Below, piece after piece: positions 51,125 to 59,646 of a stretch of 64,000 nucleotides of DNA. The position numbers and the translations under genes were made by a program. How positions within the stretch are numbered: position 1 is the stretch's first letter; the number at the start of each line of letters is the position of its first letter. The DNA is taken from positions 26,853 through 90,852 of the forward strand of contig NZ_FNDJ01000025.1 of assembly GCF_900099965.1 (NCBI RefSeq), read 5' to 3'. The DNA is from Nonomuraea jiangxiensis. GTDB lineage: Bacteria > Actinomycetota > Actinomycetes > Streptosporangiales > Streptosporangiaceae. Under the pieces are notes generated by a model. It worked only from the letters and a program-made list of their open reading frames with translations. It did no database searches and was not told the origin of the DNA.

Positions 51125-51613
51125 TCAGGCATGGGAGTTCCGGCCTTCCCGGCTGCCGGAGAAACGCTGCCGGTGGGCCGAGTCGGCGACCCACCACACC
51201 GCGAAGGCCAGCCCGCCGCCGACGACCGCCGGCCACGCCCACCAGGGGTTGATGACGCTCCGGCTGAAGCTGCAGACCAGTATCCAGACGGCGAGGTTGA
51301 CCAGGGTCACGCCGAGCCACACGGCGGTGACCACCCGGCAGGCCGTGAGCAGGCCGGCCGGGATGACCGCGCCGGGCAGGCCCTTCAGAGCGATCCGCAG
51401 GTCCTCGCGGGTCCGGGCCGCCGGTAGCCGCGATCGCCGCCGGTCGGCCTCGGTTCCGATGATCAGTCCGCCGGCCTGGGCCTGGGCGATCCGGGCCGCC
51501 GCGACCTCGCGTTCGAGGTCGGAGATCGGCACCCGTTCCGGCCACCACAAGCGTTCGAGCGGCGTCGCGGGTATGAGGGGCCCGCCGGGGTGGGGAAGCG
51601 GGTTGTCGGACAT
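51125..51613 (-). CDS. DUF1707-like membrane protein
   Basis: ATG 51613 follows AAGGAG; 162 residues. Residues 28-80 (ISDLEREVAAARIAQAQAGG, RTREDLRIALKGLPG) resemble the DUF1707 (SHOCT-like) motif, and two hydrophobic segments follow (about 88-112, CRVVTAVWLGVTLVNLAVWI, and 124-143, WAWPAVVGGGLAFAVWW). Function unknown; such proteins are often found next to ABC ATPases of the LolD type, as here, 52 bases away. DUF1707 similarity is partial. Confidence 0.65.
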   Translation of the reverse strand: MSDNPLPHPGGPLIPATPLERLWWPERVPISDLEREVAAARIAQAQAGGLIIGTEADRRRSRLPAARTREDLRIALKGLPGAVIPAGLLTACRVVTAVWLGVTLVNLAVWILVCSFSRSVINPWWAWPAVVGGGLAFAVWWVADSAHRQRFSGSREGRNSHA

Positions 51614-51751
51614 GACTCTCCTTCGAGGGTGGGTGACGTTCGTCGTGGGGGGCCATGACGCGCCCGGTGATCGTCGTACGTAGGGGCCGTGGCGCTGGCA
51701 AATAAAACTCGGGTCTCGTTAAGATGGAGGCTAGAACACGCGGCCTCACTA

Positions 51752-52384
51752 ATGCAACTGGAGTTTTCTTTGAAGGTGGACGGCCCGGACCCGGGCACCC
51801 AGCGGCCAGGGGGGCGGACCGAGCGGATCCGTACCGCCGTCGTGGCCGCCACCCGCGCCGAACTCGTGGCCCACGGTTACGCCGCGCTGACCGTGGAACG
51901 TGTCGCCGAGACGGCGGGCGTCGCCAAGTCCACGGTCTATCGACGGTGGCGCGACACCACCGGCCTGCTCACGGAGATGCTGCGCGAGCTCGTCAAGAAC
52001 GAGGTGCCGCTGCCCGCCACCGGCTCGATCGAGGAGGATCTGCGCGAGCTGGCGCGGGGGATCTTCCACGTGTACGCCGATCCGGTGACCCGCGACATGG
52101 TGCTCGGACTGATCGCCGCGGCCGTGCACGAACCCCGGGCGGCCCAGGCCCTGCACGACTTCTTCCACATCCGCAACGTCCAGGCCGCCGAATCCGTACA
52201 GCAGGCGATCGAGCGCGGGCAACTGCCCGCTGACACGGATCCGGTGGAGGTGATCAGGGCACTCGGCGCGCCCCTCTACTACCGCCTGCTGGTGACCCAC
52301 GAACCGATCGACGAGTCGATCGCCGAACACGCCGCCCTCGCCGCCCTGGCCGCCGCCCGGGCCGGCGTCCACCGCATCCGATGA
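51752..52384 (+). CDS. TetR-family transcriptional regulator
   Basis: From ATG 51752 there are 210 residues. The helix-turn-helix is at about residues 25-70 (TERIRTAVVAATRAELVAHG, RVAETAGVAKSTVYRRWRDT), and the C-terminal domain (GLIAAAVHEPRAAQALHDFF, ALGAPLYYRLLVTHEPID) belongs to the TetR_C_11-like group. No good ribosome site precedes any start; GTG 51776 is the alternative. It is divergent from the DUF1707-like gene and its broken ABC partner and probably controlled them. Confidence 0.87.
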   Translation: MQLEFSLKVDGPDPGTQRPGGRTERIRTAVVAATRAELVAHGYAALTVERVAETAGVAKSTVYRRWRDTTGLLTEMLRELVKNEVPLPATGSIEEDLRELARGIFHVYADPVTRDMVLGLIAAAVHEPRAAQALHDFFHIRNVQAAESVQQAIERGQLPADTDPVEVIRALGAPLYYRLLVTHEPIDESIAEHAALAALAAARAGVHRIR

Positions 52385-52500
52385 CGGCCCCGCACCTCGG
52401 GCGTGCGCGGGCTCGGCGCCGGCGCGGCCAGCCGTGCCCCAGCTCCGGGTGCGGCTACGCGCCTGTCGGCGGAGGCCGGGTGGTCACAACGCCGACGGGG

Positions 52501-53103
52501 TCAGGGGCGCGGCTGGAACCCGATCTCGGGAAGCGGGTTGATCAGGGCATGGATGTGCATGTCATGCCAGCCGTCGGTGTGCAGGATGGAGCTGCGTTCC
52601 GTGCCCTCCGGCATGAACCCGGCCTTCTGCGCGACCCGGCAGGACACCTCGTTCCTGGTCGAGTGCATCAGGAACAACCGGTGGATCCCCGCCTCGAAGG
52701 CCCAGGCACTGAGTGCCCGGACCGCGGCGGTGGCCGCACCCCGCCCGCGGGCCGCGGCCAGCATCCAATAGGCCACCTCGCCCTGACCCATCTCCCGGTC
52801 GATGGCACGCAACGCGACCCTGCCGAGCACCTCCCCCGCGGCCGTCACCACCGCCCAGTTCGCGCTGGACTCGGTCCGCCACCCCTCGGCGTAACCGTCG
52901 ATGAGCCGCTCCGCCTCGGCGATCGTGTCGACGCTGTGGACGGCCCAGTGCCGTACGGCGGGATCGCTGTAGGCATCCAGGATCACGGGAGCGTCCGCCC
53001 GGGTCCAGGGCCGCATCACAAGGTCCGGCTCTGCCTTCAGGACGGGCTGTGGGACGTTGTTCAACGAGCCGGCGGCGATGACCGGCGGGACCAGCGAGGG
53101 CAC
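52501..53103 (-). CDS. GNAT-family N-acetyltransferase (RimJ/RimL-like)
   Basis: The GTG start follows GGGAG by six bases; 200 residues. Motifs: DLVMRPWTRADAPVILDAYS, GQGEVAYWMLAAARGRGAAT (acetyl-CoA loop RGRGAA, about 118-123) and STRNEVSCRVAQKAGFMPEG. It resembles ribosomal-protein-type acetyltransferases that also act on small amines; acceptor unknown. It is the third intact RimJ/RimL-type gene in the window. Confidence 0.87.
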   Translation of the reverse strand: MPSLVPPVIAAGSLNNVPQPVLKAEPDLVMRPWTRADAPVILDAYSDPAVRHWAVHSVDTIAEAERLIDGYAEGWRTESSANWAVVTAAGEVLGRVALRAIDREMGQGEVAYWMLAAARGRGAATAAVRALSAWAFEAGIHRLFLMHSTRNEVSCRVAQKAGFMPEGTERSSILHTDGWHDMHIHALINPLPEIGFQPRP

Positions 53104-53197
53104 AGGAGTCTCCCGTCAATGACAGCGAAACGGAAGACAAGTATGTCCTCCTTGTCCCCAGGTGATCAGCCGGGGTCGGCTCCGGCGCTCGGCGCGG

Positions 53198-54043
53198 TCA
53201 CCCTTCGGCCGCCGGCGTGCGGGACGCCTCGCCGGCCGCCGCCGCATCGAGTGAGTCGAGCGCGCGGGCCGACTCCGAGCCCGGCTCGGCGTGATAGATC
53301 GCCAGGATCTGCCCGCCGGAGTCGCTGATCGGCAGTTTCTCCCTGCGCAGCTCCAGCATGCCGACCCGCGGGTGGCGCAGCCGCATCGACCCTCCGGCCA
53401 GCGCGGTGACGTCGTGCCGGGCCCACAGCCGCCGGAACGGCTCGCTGGCCAGCGACAGCTCGCCGACCAGCTGGACGATCCGCGGGTCGTCGACGTCGCT
53501 GCCCACGGAGGTGCGGAACCCGGCGACCATGCCCCTGACCGCCTGCTCCCAGTCCGGGTAGAGGTCCCGCTCGCCGGGGTCGAGGAAGATCGTACGCAGC
53601 CGGTTGACGCCCGGCCGGATGCTGGGTGACACGGCGGTGGCCAACCGGTTCGCGGCGAGGACTTCGAACGTACGGCTCTCCACGAACGCCGGCAGGTTGA
53701 TCACGTCGAGCAGTTGCCGGATCCCGGCCGGCACCACCTCGCGGCGCGGCCGCCGGGGCGTGGCCGGGTGGGCGGTGGACAGGCTCAGCAGGTATCGCGT
53801 GGCGGTCGCGTCCAGCCTGAACACCCGGGCCAGGGCCTCCAGCACCTGCGGTGACGGGTTTCGGTCGCGGCCCTGCTCCAGGCGGAGGTAGTAATCAGCG
53901 CTGATGCCGGCCAGGGTGGCGACCTCCTCGCGGCGCAGCCCGGGGGTCCGGCGTACGCCCACCACCCGCAACCCCGCCTCGGCCGGGTCGATCTGCTCGC
54001 GGCGTGCCCGGAGGTATTCGCCGAGCGCGTTGGGCCTGCTCAT
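53198..54043 (-). CDS. XRE-family regulator with MmyB-like ligand domain
   Basis: ATG 54043 gives 281 residues: N-terminal helix-turn-helix (TPGLRREEVATLAGISADYY, LRLEQGRDRNPSPQVLEALA) and MmyB-like domain (LPAFVESRTFEVLAANRLAT, FLDPGERDLYPDWEQAVRGM, HPRVGMLELRREKLPISDSG). A TAGGAT box close to the ATG suggests a leaderless message. It is divergent from the aldo/keto reductase at 54179, repeating the arrangement seen at 42235-44212. Confidence 0.88.
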   Translation of the reverse strand: MSRPNALGEYLRARREQIDPAEAGLRVVGVRRTPGLRREEVATLAGISADYYLRLEQGRDRNPSPQVLEALARVFRLDATATRYLLSLSTAHPATPRRPRREVVPAGIRQLLDVINLPAFVESRTFEVLAANRLATAVSPSIRPGVNRLRTIFLDPGERDLYPDWEQAVRGMVAGFRTSVGSDVDDPRIVQLVGELSLASEPFRRLWARHDVTALAGGSMRLRHPRVGMLELRREKLPISDSGGQILAIYHAEPGSESARALDSLDAAAAGEASRTPAAEG

Positions 54044-54178
54044 ATTCCCGATCCTACGAGCCCGCCGAGCGTTGTGCCTGGTCCCGTGGGTCCCAGGATG
54101 AGCGGGGCACCGGCTGTGCGCGCGGGCGCTCGATACCGTGAGGCGGCTCCCGGAGACGCCGGCGAGCGGAAAGGCGAC

Positions 54179-55051
54179 ATGACAGGCGACCAGCTTCCTG
54201 GCGGCACGTACCGCGTGGCCGGCCTCTCTTTCACCCGGTTCGGCTATGGCGCGATGCAGCTGGCCGGGCCGGGCGTCTTCGGGCCGCCCAAGGACCGTGA
54301 CGCCGCGATCGACGTGCTGCGTACGGCCGTCGAACTGGGCATCCGGCACATCGACACGGCCGACTTCTACGGCCCGTACGTCACCAACGAGATCATCCGG
54401 GAGGCGCTCGCGCCCTACCCGGAGGACCTGCACATCGTCACCAAGGTCGGCGCGCGCCGCGACGAGCAGGGCGGATGGCCGCACGCCCGCACTCCGGCCG
54501 AGCTGGTGCGGCAGGTCCACGACAACCTGCGACGCCTCGGCCTGGAGGCACTCGATGTGGTGAACCTGCGGGTCGGCGGCCTCGACTCGCCCGAACCCGG
54601 CTCCATCGCCGAGCCGTTCGGCGCGCTCGCCGAGCTGCGTGAGCGGGGGCTGATCCGCCACCTCGGGCTGAGCACGGTCGACGCGGACCAGCTCGCCGAG
54701 GCGCAGGCGATCGCCCCTGTGGTGTGCGTGCAGAACTTCTACAACGTCGCCAACAGGCAGGACGACGAACTGGTCGACAGCACGGCGCGGCAGGGCATCG
54801 CCTACGTGCCGTACTGGCCGCTGGGCGGCATGTCACCGCTGCAGTCGGACACCCTGCACCAGGTCGCCGCGCGGCTGGGGACCACCCCGATGTCGGTGGC
54901 CCTCGCCTGGCTGCTGCGACGCTCGCCGAACATGCTGCTCATTCCCGGCACGTCCTCGGCACGGCACCTGCGCGAGAACATCGCGGGCGCCGCCGTGGAG
55001 CTGCCCGCCGACGCGCTCGCCGAACTGAACGCCATCGGCGGGGTCAGGTGA
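54179..55051 (+). CDS. Aldo/keto reductase
   Basis: ATG 54179 lies after GGAAAGG with a 4-base spacer; 290 residues. Asp/Tyr in HIDTADFYGPYVTNE (about 59-64), Lys in HIVTKVGARR (about 85), and the His position reads LDVVNLRVGG, i.e. Asn, as in the small AKR subgroup including the remnant at 50446. NADPH-dependent carbonyl reductase; substrate unknown. It is divergent from an MmyB-type XRE regulator 135 bases away, its likely controller. Confidence 0.88.
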   Translation: MTGDQLPGGTYRVAGLSFTRFGYGAMQLAGPGVFGPPKDRDAAIDVLRTAVELGIRHIDTADFYGPYVTNEIIREALAPYPEDLHIVTKVGARRDEQGGWPHARTPAELVRQVHDNLRRLGLEALDVVNLRVGGLDSPEPGSIAEPFGALAELRERGLIRHLGLSTVDADQLAEAQAIAPVVCVQNFYNVANRQDDELVDSTARQGIAYVPYWPLGGMSPLQSDTLHQVAARLGTTPMSVALAWLLRRSPNMLLIPGTSSARHLRENIAGAAVELPADALAELNAIGGVR

Positions 55052-55210
55052 TGACCGGCCCCACGGCGGGGCCACGCACGGGTAAACGTGCGGAGAGGAC
55101 CAGCGCGTCGGTCGTGGTGCCCGGTTCGCGTTCGTGAAGCCTGGCCGGGAGGTTGTTCTCTCGGCGGGCGCCTGTCCCGCCGGCGTACGCCGTTCAGAGG
55201 GAAGCACGCC

Positions 55211-56308
55211 ATGGAGCAGACCCGCACGACTCCCGAGACGTTCGTCGGTGTCGGTTACACGAGGGACCGGGCCGGCCTGCCGCTTGAGGCGGTACGTGTT
55301 CCCGTCCCGCGGCCGGCGGCCGATCAGGTGCTGATCCGGGTGGCCGCCTCCTCGCTCAACCCGCTGGAGTACAAGCTGGCCGACCTCAACTTCATGGGAC
55401 GGACGCCCCCTGTCGTGCTCGGCTTCGACCTCGCCGGCGTGGTGGCCGGCGTGGGCCGTGACGTGGACCGGGTGGCCGTCGGTGACGCGGTGGCCGCCAT
55501 GGCGGACCTGAACGGCGACGGGGGCTGGGCCGCGACGGGCGGCGGTTACGCGGTCGCGCGGCAGTTCCTCACCGTCCGCAAGCCGCCGTCCCTGGGCTTC
55601 CGTGACGCGGCGGCGCTTCCCATGTGCTTCCTCTCCGCGTTCGCGGGTCTGTACGGGTCCGTCCGCGCCGATGACACGGTCTACATCCCGGGCGGTGGGG
55701 GCGGCGTCGGTCACCTGGCGGTGCAGCTGGCGACGCGCGTTCTGGGGGCCCGGACCGTCATCAGCAGTGGCGGCAGGCCGGAGTCGATCGCGCTGGCCCG
55801 GCGGTCCGGCGCCCATGAGGTCTTCGATTACCGGCGTGACGACATCGCGGCCGAGATCGCCAAGCTGACGGGCGGCCGGGGCGCCGACCTGGTCTTCGAC
55901 ACCACCTACAGCGAGCGGAGCTTCGCCGAGACCGCGAGGACCGTACGGCGGGGCGGCAGGTGGATCGTGCTCGGCGTCGGCCCCGGCAGGACGACCCGCC
56001 TGGCCGAGACGCACAGCCCGGTGGCCGCCATCCTGGCCGAGCGCGGCGCCGAGCAGGTCATCGTCAACTTGCTGCGGTACTTCTCCGAGCCCGCCACGCT
56101 GGACGGCGAGGCGCGGGACTTCCTCCAGCGCGGGATGGACCTGGCGATGGAGTGGGCGGAGCGGGGGCTCGTGGTCCCGCACGTCAGCCGGACCATCGAC
56201 AGCACCGTGGAGGCGATCAGCGCAGGACTGCGGTCGCTGAAGGCGGGCGGCCGGGTGCTGGGCAAGATCGCGGTGATCGTGGATCGCGACCTGGCCGCGG
56301 GACGGTGA
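55211..56308 (+). CDS. Zinc-free NADPH:quinone oxidoreductase (MDR family)
   Basis: GAGGGA lies eight bases before ATG 55211; 365 residues. Features of the quinone-reductase group: AASSLNPLEYKLADLNFMGR, VVLGFDLAGVVAGVGRDVDR, the nucleotide loop IPGGGGGVGHLAVQLATRVL (about 156-170) and GRGADLVFDTTYSERSFAET. No zinc ligands are present. It reduces quinones or enones with NADPH. It stands apart from neighbours in its own unit, 160 bases after the aldo/keto reductase. Confidence 0.88.
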   Translation: MEQTRTTPETFVGVGYTRDRAGLPLEAVRVPVPRPAADQVLIRVAASSLNPLEYKLADLNFMGRTPPVVLGFDLAGVVAGVGRDVDRVAVGDAVAAMADLNGDGGWAATGGGYAVARQFLTVRKPPSLGFRDAAALPMCFLSAFAGLYGSVRADDTVYIPGGGGGVGHLAVQLATRVLGARTVISSGGRPESIALARRSGAHEVFDYRRDDIAAEIAKLTGGRGADLVFDTTYSERSFAETARTVRRGGRWIVLGVGPGRTTRLAETHSPVAAILAERGAEQVIVNLLRYFSEPATLDGEARDFLQRGMDLAMEWAERGLVVPHVSRTIDSTVEAISAGLRSLKAGGRVLGKIAVIVDRDLAAGR

Positions 56309-56423
56309 CGGACGACCCCAGGGCGGCATTTGTCGGAATTTGGGGCATTTGTGAGGTCCGGCCCGGTGTCCCGGCGTCCGGCCGGGGCAGCAGCCGCGAG
56401 GGGCCGCCACCGGGGGGAGGACG

Positions 56424-58163
56424 ATGATGTCACCGGGGAAGAGGAAGCCCGATCTGGTGAGCTTCGTGTTCGCCGAGCAGCCGGACGGCAGCTATGTGAC
56501 GTCCCTGCGGGGTCAGGCGGTGCTGCACGAGCCCCTGCTGAACAAGGGCACGGCGTTCTCCCCGGAGGAGCGGGCCGAGCTGGGCCTGGAGGGCCTGCTG
56601 CCGCCGGTGGTCGAGTCGCTGGAGCAGCAGGTACGGCGGATGTACCTGCAATATCGGGCGCAGCCGAGCGACCTGCTCAAGAACGTCTACCTGGAGGCCC
56701 TGCGGGACCGGAACGAGGTGCTCTACTACCGGCTGCTGATCGATCATCTGCGCGAGATGCTGCCCATCGTGTACGACCCGACCGTGGCCGCCGCGATCAG
56801 GACCTACAGCCACGAGTACCGCCGCCCCCGGGGCGTGTACCTGTCCATCGACGACCCCGCCGGGATCGAGCGGGCGTTCGCGAACGCCGGGCTGGGCCCG
56901 GACGACGTCGACCTGATCGTGGCCTCCGACGCCGAGGAGATCCTGGGCATCGGCGACTGGGGGGTGGGCGGCGGCATCGGCATCGCGACCGGCAAGCTGG
57001 CCGTCTACACCGCCGCCGCCGGCATCGACCCCGGCCGCGTCATCCCGGTCGCCCTGGACGTGGGCACCGACAACGAGGGCCTGCTGAACGACCCGGCCTA
57101 CGTCGGCAACCGGCACGCCCGGGTACGCGGGCGGCGCTACGACGACTTCATCGACGCCTACGTCACCACCGCCACCCGGATGTTCCCCGGCGCCCTGCTG
57201 CACTGGGAGGACTTCGGCCCGTCCAACGCCCGCCGGATCCTGGCGAAGTACACCGGCCGCGTCTGCACCTTCAACGACGACATGCAGGGCACCGGCGCCA
57301 TCGTCCTGGCCGCGATGCTCAGCGCCGTCCGGGTGTCCCGCACCCCGATGCGCGAGCAGCGGATCGTCGTCTTCGGCGCGGGCACCGCCGGCACCGGCAT
57401 CGCCGACCAGCTGCGCGACGCGATGGTCCGCGACGGCCTGGACCACGACACCGCGACCCGGCGGATCTGGCCGATCGACAAGCAGGGCCTGCTCACCGAC
57501 GACATGCCGGACCTGCGCGACTACCAGCGCCCGTACGCCCGCCCACGGGACGAGGTCGCCGGCTGGGCCCGCGGCGAGCACGGCATCTCGCTGGCCGAGG
57601 TCGTCGAGCGCGTCAAGCCGACCATGCTGCTGGGCACCTCCACCGCGCACGGCGCGTTCACCGAGGAGATCGTGCGCACGATGGCGGCCGGCGTGGATCG
57701 CCCGATCATCTTCCCGATCTCCAACCCGACCGAGCGCATCGAGGCCATGCCCGCCGACCTGATCCGCTGGAGCGACGGCCGGGCCCTGATCGCCACCGGC
57801 ATCCCGATCGAGCCGATCACGTACGACGGCGTCACCTACGTCATCGCCCAGGCCAACAACGCGCTGCTCTACCCGGGGCTGGGGCTGGGCATGGTGGTCG
57901 CGCGGGCCCGGCGGGTCAGCCCGGGGATGTTCCAGGCGGCCGCCGCGGCCGTGGCCGGCATGGTCGACGTCTCCGCCCCGGGCGCCTCCCTGCTGCCGCA
58001 GGTGGACAACCTGCGCGCGGTCTCCGCCACCGTGGCCGTCGCCGTCGCGAACCGGGCCGCCGAGGAGCACCTGGCCCGCGTCGACCTGCGCGACACCGTC
58101 CAGCAGGTCCAGGAGGCCATGTGGCAGCCCGCCTACCGCCGCGTCCACGGGAACGGGAAGTGA
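56424..58163 (+). CDS. NAD-dependent malic enzyme
   Basis: The 579-residue protein starts at ATG ATG after GGGGGGAGGACG. It has the malic N-domain (PLLNKGTAFSPEERAELGLE, GLLPPVVESLEQQVRRMYLQ), metal/malate residues in TFNDDMQGTGAIVLAA (about 285) and the NAD-binding GAGTAGTGIADQLRDAM (about 317). It converts malate to pyruvate and CO2 with reduction of NAD. Its stop overlaps the GTG of the fumarase gene (GTGA), so the two are made together. Confidence 0.93.
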   Translation: MMSPGKRKPDLVSFVFAEQPDGSYVTSLRGQAVLHEPLLNKGTAFSPEERAELGLEGLLPPVVESLEQQVRRMYLQYRAQPSDLLKNVYLEALRDRNEVLYYRLLIDHLREMLPIVYDPTVAAAIRTYSHEYRRPRGVYLSIDDPAGIERAFANAGLGPDDVDLIVASDAEEILGIGDWGVGGGIGIATGKLAVYTAAAGIDPGRVIPVALDVGTDNEGLLNDPAYVGNRHARVRGRRYDDFIDAYVTTATRMFPGALLHWEDFGPSNARRILAKYTGRVCTFNDDMQGTGAIVLAAMLSAVRVSRTPMREQRIVVFGAGTAGTGIADQLRDAMVRDGLDHDTATRRIWPIDKQGLLTDDMPDLRDYQRPYARPRDEVAGWARGEHGISLAEVVERVKPTMLLGTSTAHGAFTEEIVRTMAAGVDRPIIFPISNPTERIEAMPADLIRWSDGRALIATGIPIEPITYDGVTYVIAQANNALLYPGLGLGMVVARARRVSPGMFQAAAAAVAGMVDVSAPGASLLPQVDNLRAVSATVAVAVANRAAEEHLARVDLRDTVQQVQEAMWQPAYRRVHGNGK

Positions 58164-59620
58164 GCCCGCCGCGGGTCCGTGACGTGCCGATCGGGCTGCG
58201 GGCCACCGGCACCCGGACGGAACGCGACTCCCTCGGCGAGATCGAGGTGCCCGCCGAGCACTACTGGGGCGCCCAGACCCAGCGCTCACTGATCCACTTC
58301 GACATCGGCGACGATCGTATGCCCAAGGCCGTCTACCACGCCTACGGCTACATCAAGAAGGCGGCCGCGATCGTCAACGCCCGCGCCGGCCGGCTGTCCC
58401 GGTGGCGGGCCGAGCTGATCGAGCGGGTCGCCGACGAGGTCATCCGCGGCGAGCTGGACGGCGAGTTCCCCCTGTACGTGTGGCAGACCGGCTCGGGCAC
58501 CCAGTCCAACATGAACGTCAACGAGGTGATCTCCAACCGGGCGATCCAGCTGGTGGGCGGGCGGCTGGGCAGCAAGGACCCCATCCACCCGAACGACCAC
58601 GTGAACATGGGCCAGTCCTCCAACGACACCTTCGTCACCGCCATGCACCTCGCCGCCGTGGCGGCCATCGACGACCGCGTACTGCCCGCCGCGACCCGGC
58701 TGCGGGAGAGCACGGCGGCCAAGAGCCGGCGGTGGGGGCACGCGGTCAAGATCGGGCGCACCCATCTGGAGGACGCCACGCCGCTGACCGCCGGCCAGGA
58801 GTGGTCGGGCTACGCCGCCCAGCTCGGCGACGCCATCGACCACCTGCGGCGCACTCGTACCGGGCTGTACCGGCTGGCCGTGGGCGGCACCGCGGTCGGC
58901 ACCGGGCTGAACGCGCCGCCGGGGTTCGGCGAGGAGGTGGCCGAGCAGCTCGCCCGGCTCACCGGGCGGCCCTTCACCAGCGCGCCGAACAAGTTCGCCG
59001 CCCAGGCCTCCTGCGACGACGTGGTACGGGCCTCGGCGGCGCTGCGCTCCCTGGCCGTGCCGCTGTTCAAGTTCGCCAACGACCTGCGCTGGCTCGGGTC
59101 GGGGCCACGTACCGGGCTGCACGAGCTGATCCTGCCGGCCAACGAACCCGGGTCGTCGATCATGCCGGGCAAGGTCAACCCGACCCAGGCCGAGGCCATG
59201 CTGATGGTCGCCGTCCAGGTGGCCGGCAACGACACCGCCGTCTCGATGGCCGGCGCCGAGGGCAACTTCGAGCTGAACGCCTTCCGCCCGGTCATCATCA
59301 AGAACGTCCTGCACTCGGCGCGGATCCTGGCCGACATGATTGACCACTTCCGTACGTACCTGGTCGAAGGCGCCGAGCTCAACACCGAGAGGCTGCGCCA
59401 CAACATCGACCACTCGATCATGATGGTGACGGCGCTCAGCCCCGTCGTCGGCTACGATCGGGCCGCCCGCATCGCCCACCACGCGCTGGACAACGGCCTC
59501 CCGCTCAAGGAGGCCGCGCTCCAATGCGGCATCGCCGAGGACCTCTACGACCGGATCGTCAACCCCGAAGCCCTCACCAGGCCCGGGGTGCCCAGCCCGG
59601 ACGGCGCCGGCCACCCCTGA
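58160..59620 (+). CDS. fumC: Class II fumarate hydratase
   Basis: The 486-residue enzyme begins at GTG 58160, overlapping the malic-enzyme stop. Signature GSSIMPGKVNPTQAEAM lies at about residues 331-347; other superfamily motifs are YVWQTGSGTQSNMNVNEVIS, HVNMGQSSNDTFVTAMH and IGRTHLEDATPLTAGQEWSG. These fit fumarase rather than aspartase. It makes malate from fumarate, which the coupled malic enzyme turns into pyruvate, giving a short anaplerotic exit from the TCA cycle with NADH yield. Confidence 0.92.
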   Translation: MSPPRVRDVPIGLRATGTRTERDSLGEIEVPAEHYWGAQTQRSLIHFDIGDDRMPKAVYHAYGYIKKAAAIVNARAGRLSRWRAELIERVADEVIRGELDGEFPLYVWQTGSGTQSNMNVNEVISNRAIQLVGGRLGSKDPIHPNDHVNMGQSSNDTFVTAMHLAAVAAIDDRVLPAATRLRESTAAKSRRWGHAVKIGRTHLEDATPLTAGQEWSGYAAQLGDAIDHLRRTRTGLYRLAVGGTAVGTGLNAPPGFGEEVAEQLARLTGRPFTSAPNKFAAQASCDDVVRASAALRSLAVPLFKFANDLRWLGSGPRTGLHELILPANEPGSSIMPGKVNPTQAEAMLMVAVQVAGNDTAVSMAGAEGNFELNAFRPVIIKNVLHSARILADMIDHFRTYLVEGAELNTERLRHNIDHSIMMVTALSPVVGYDRAARIAHHALDNGLPLKEAALQCGIAEDLYDRIVNPEALTRPGVPSPDGAGHP

Positions 59621-59646
59621 ACGACCCGCCTCACGTCCCGGAGAGC

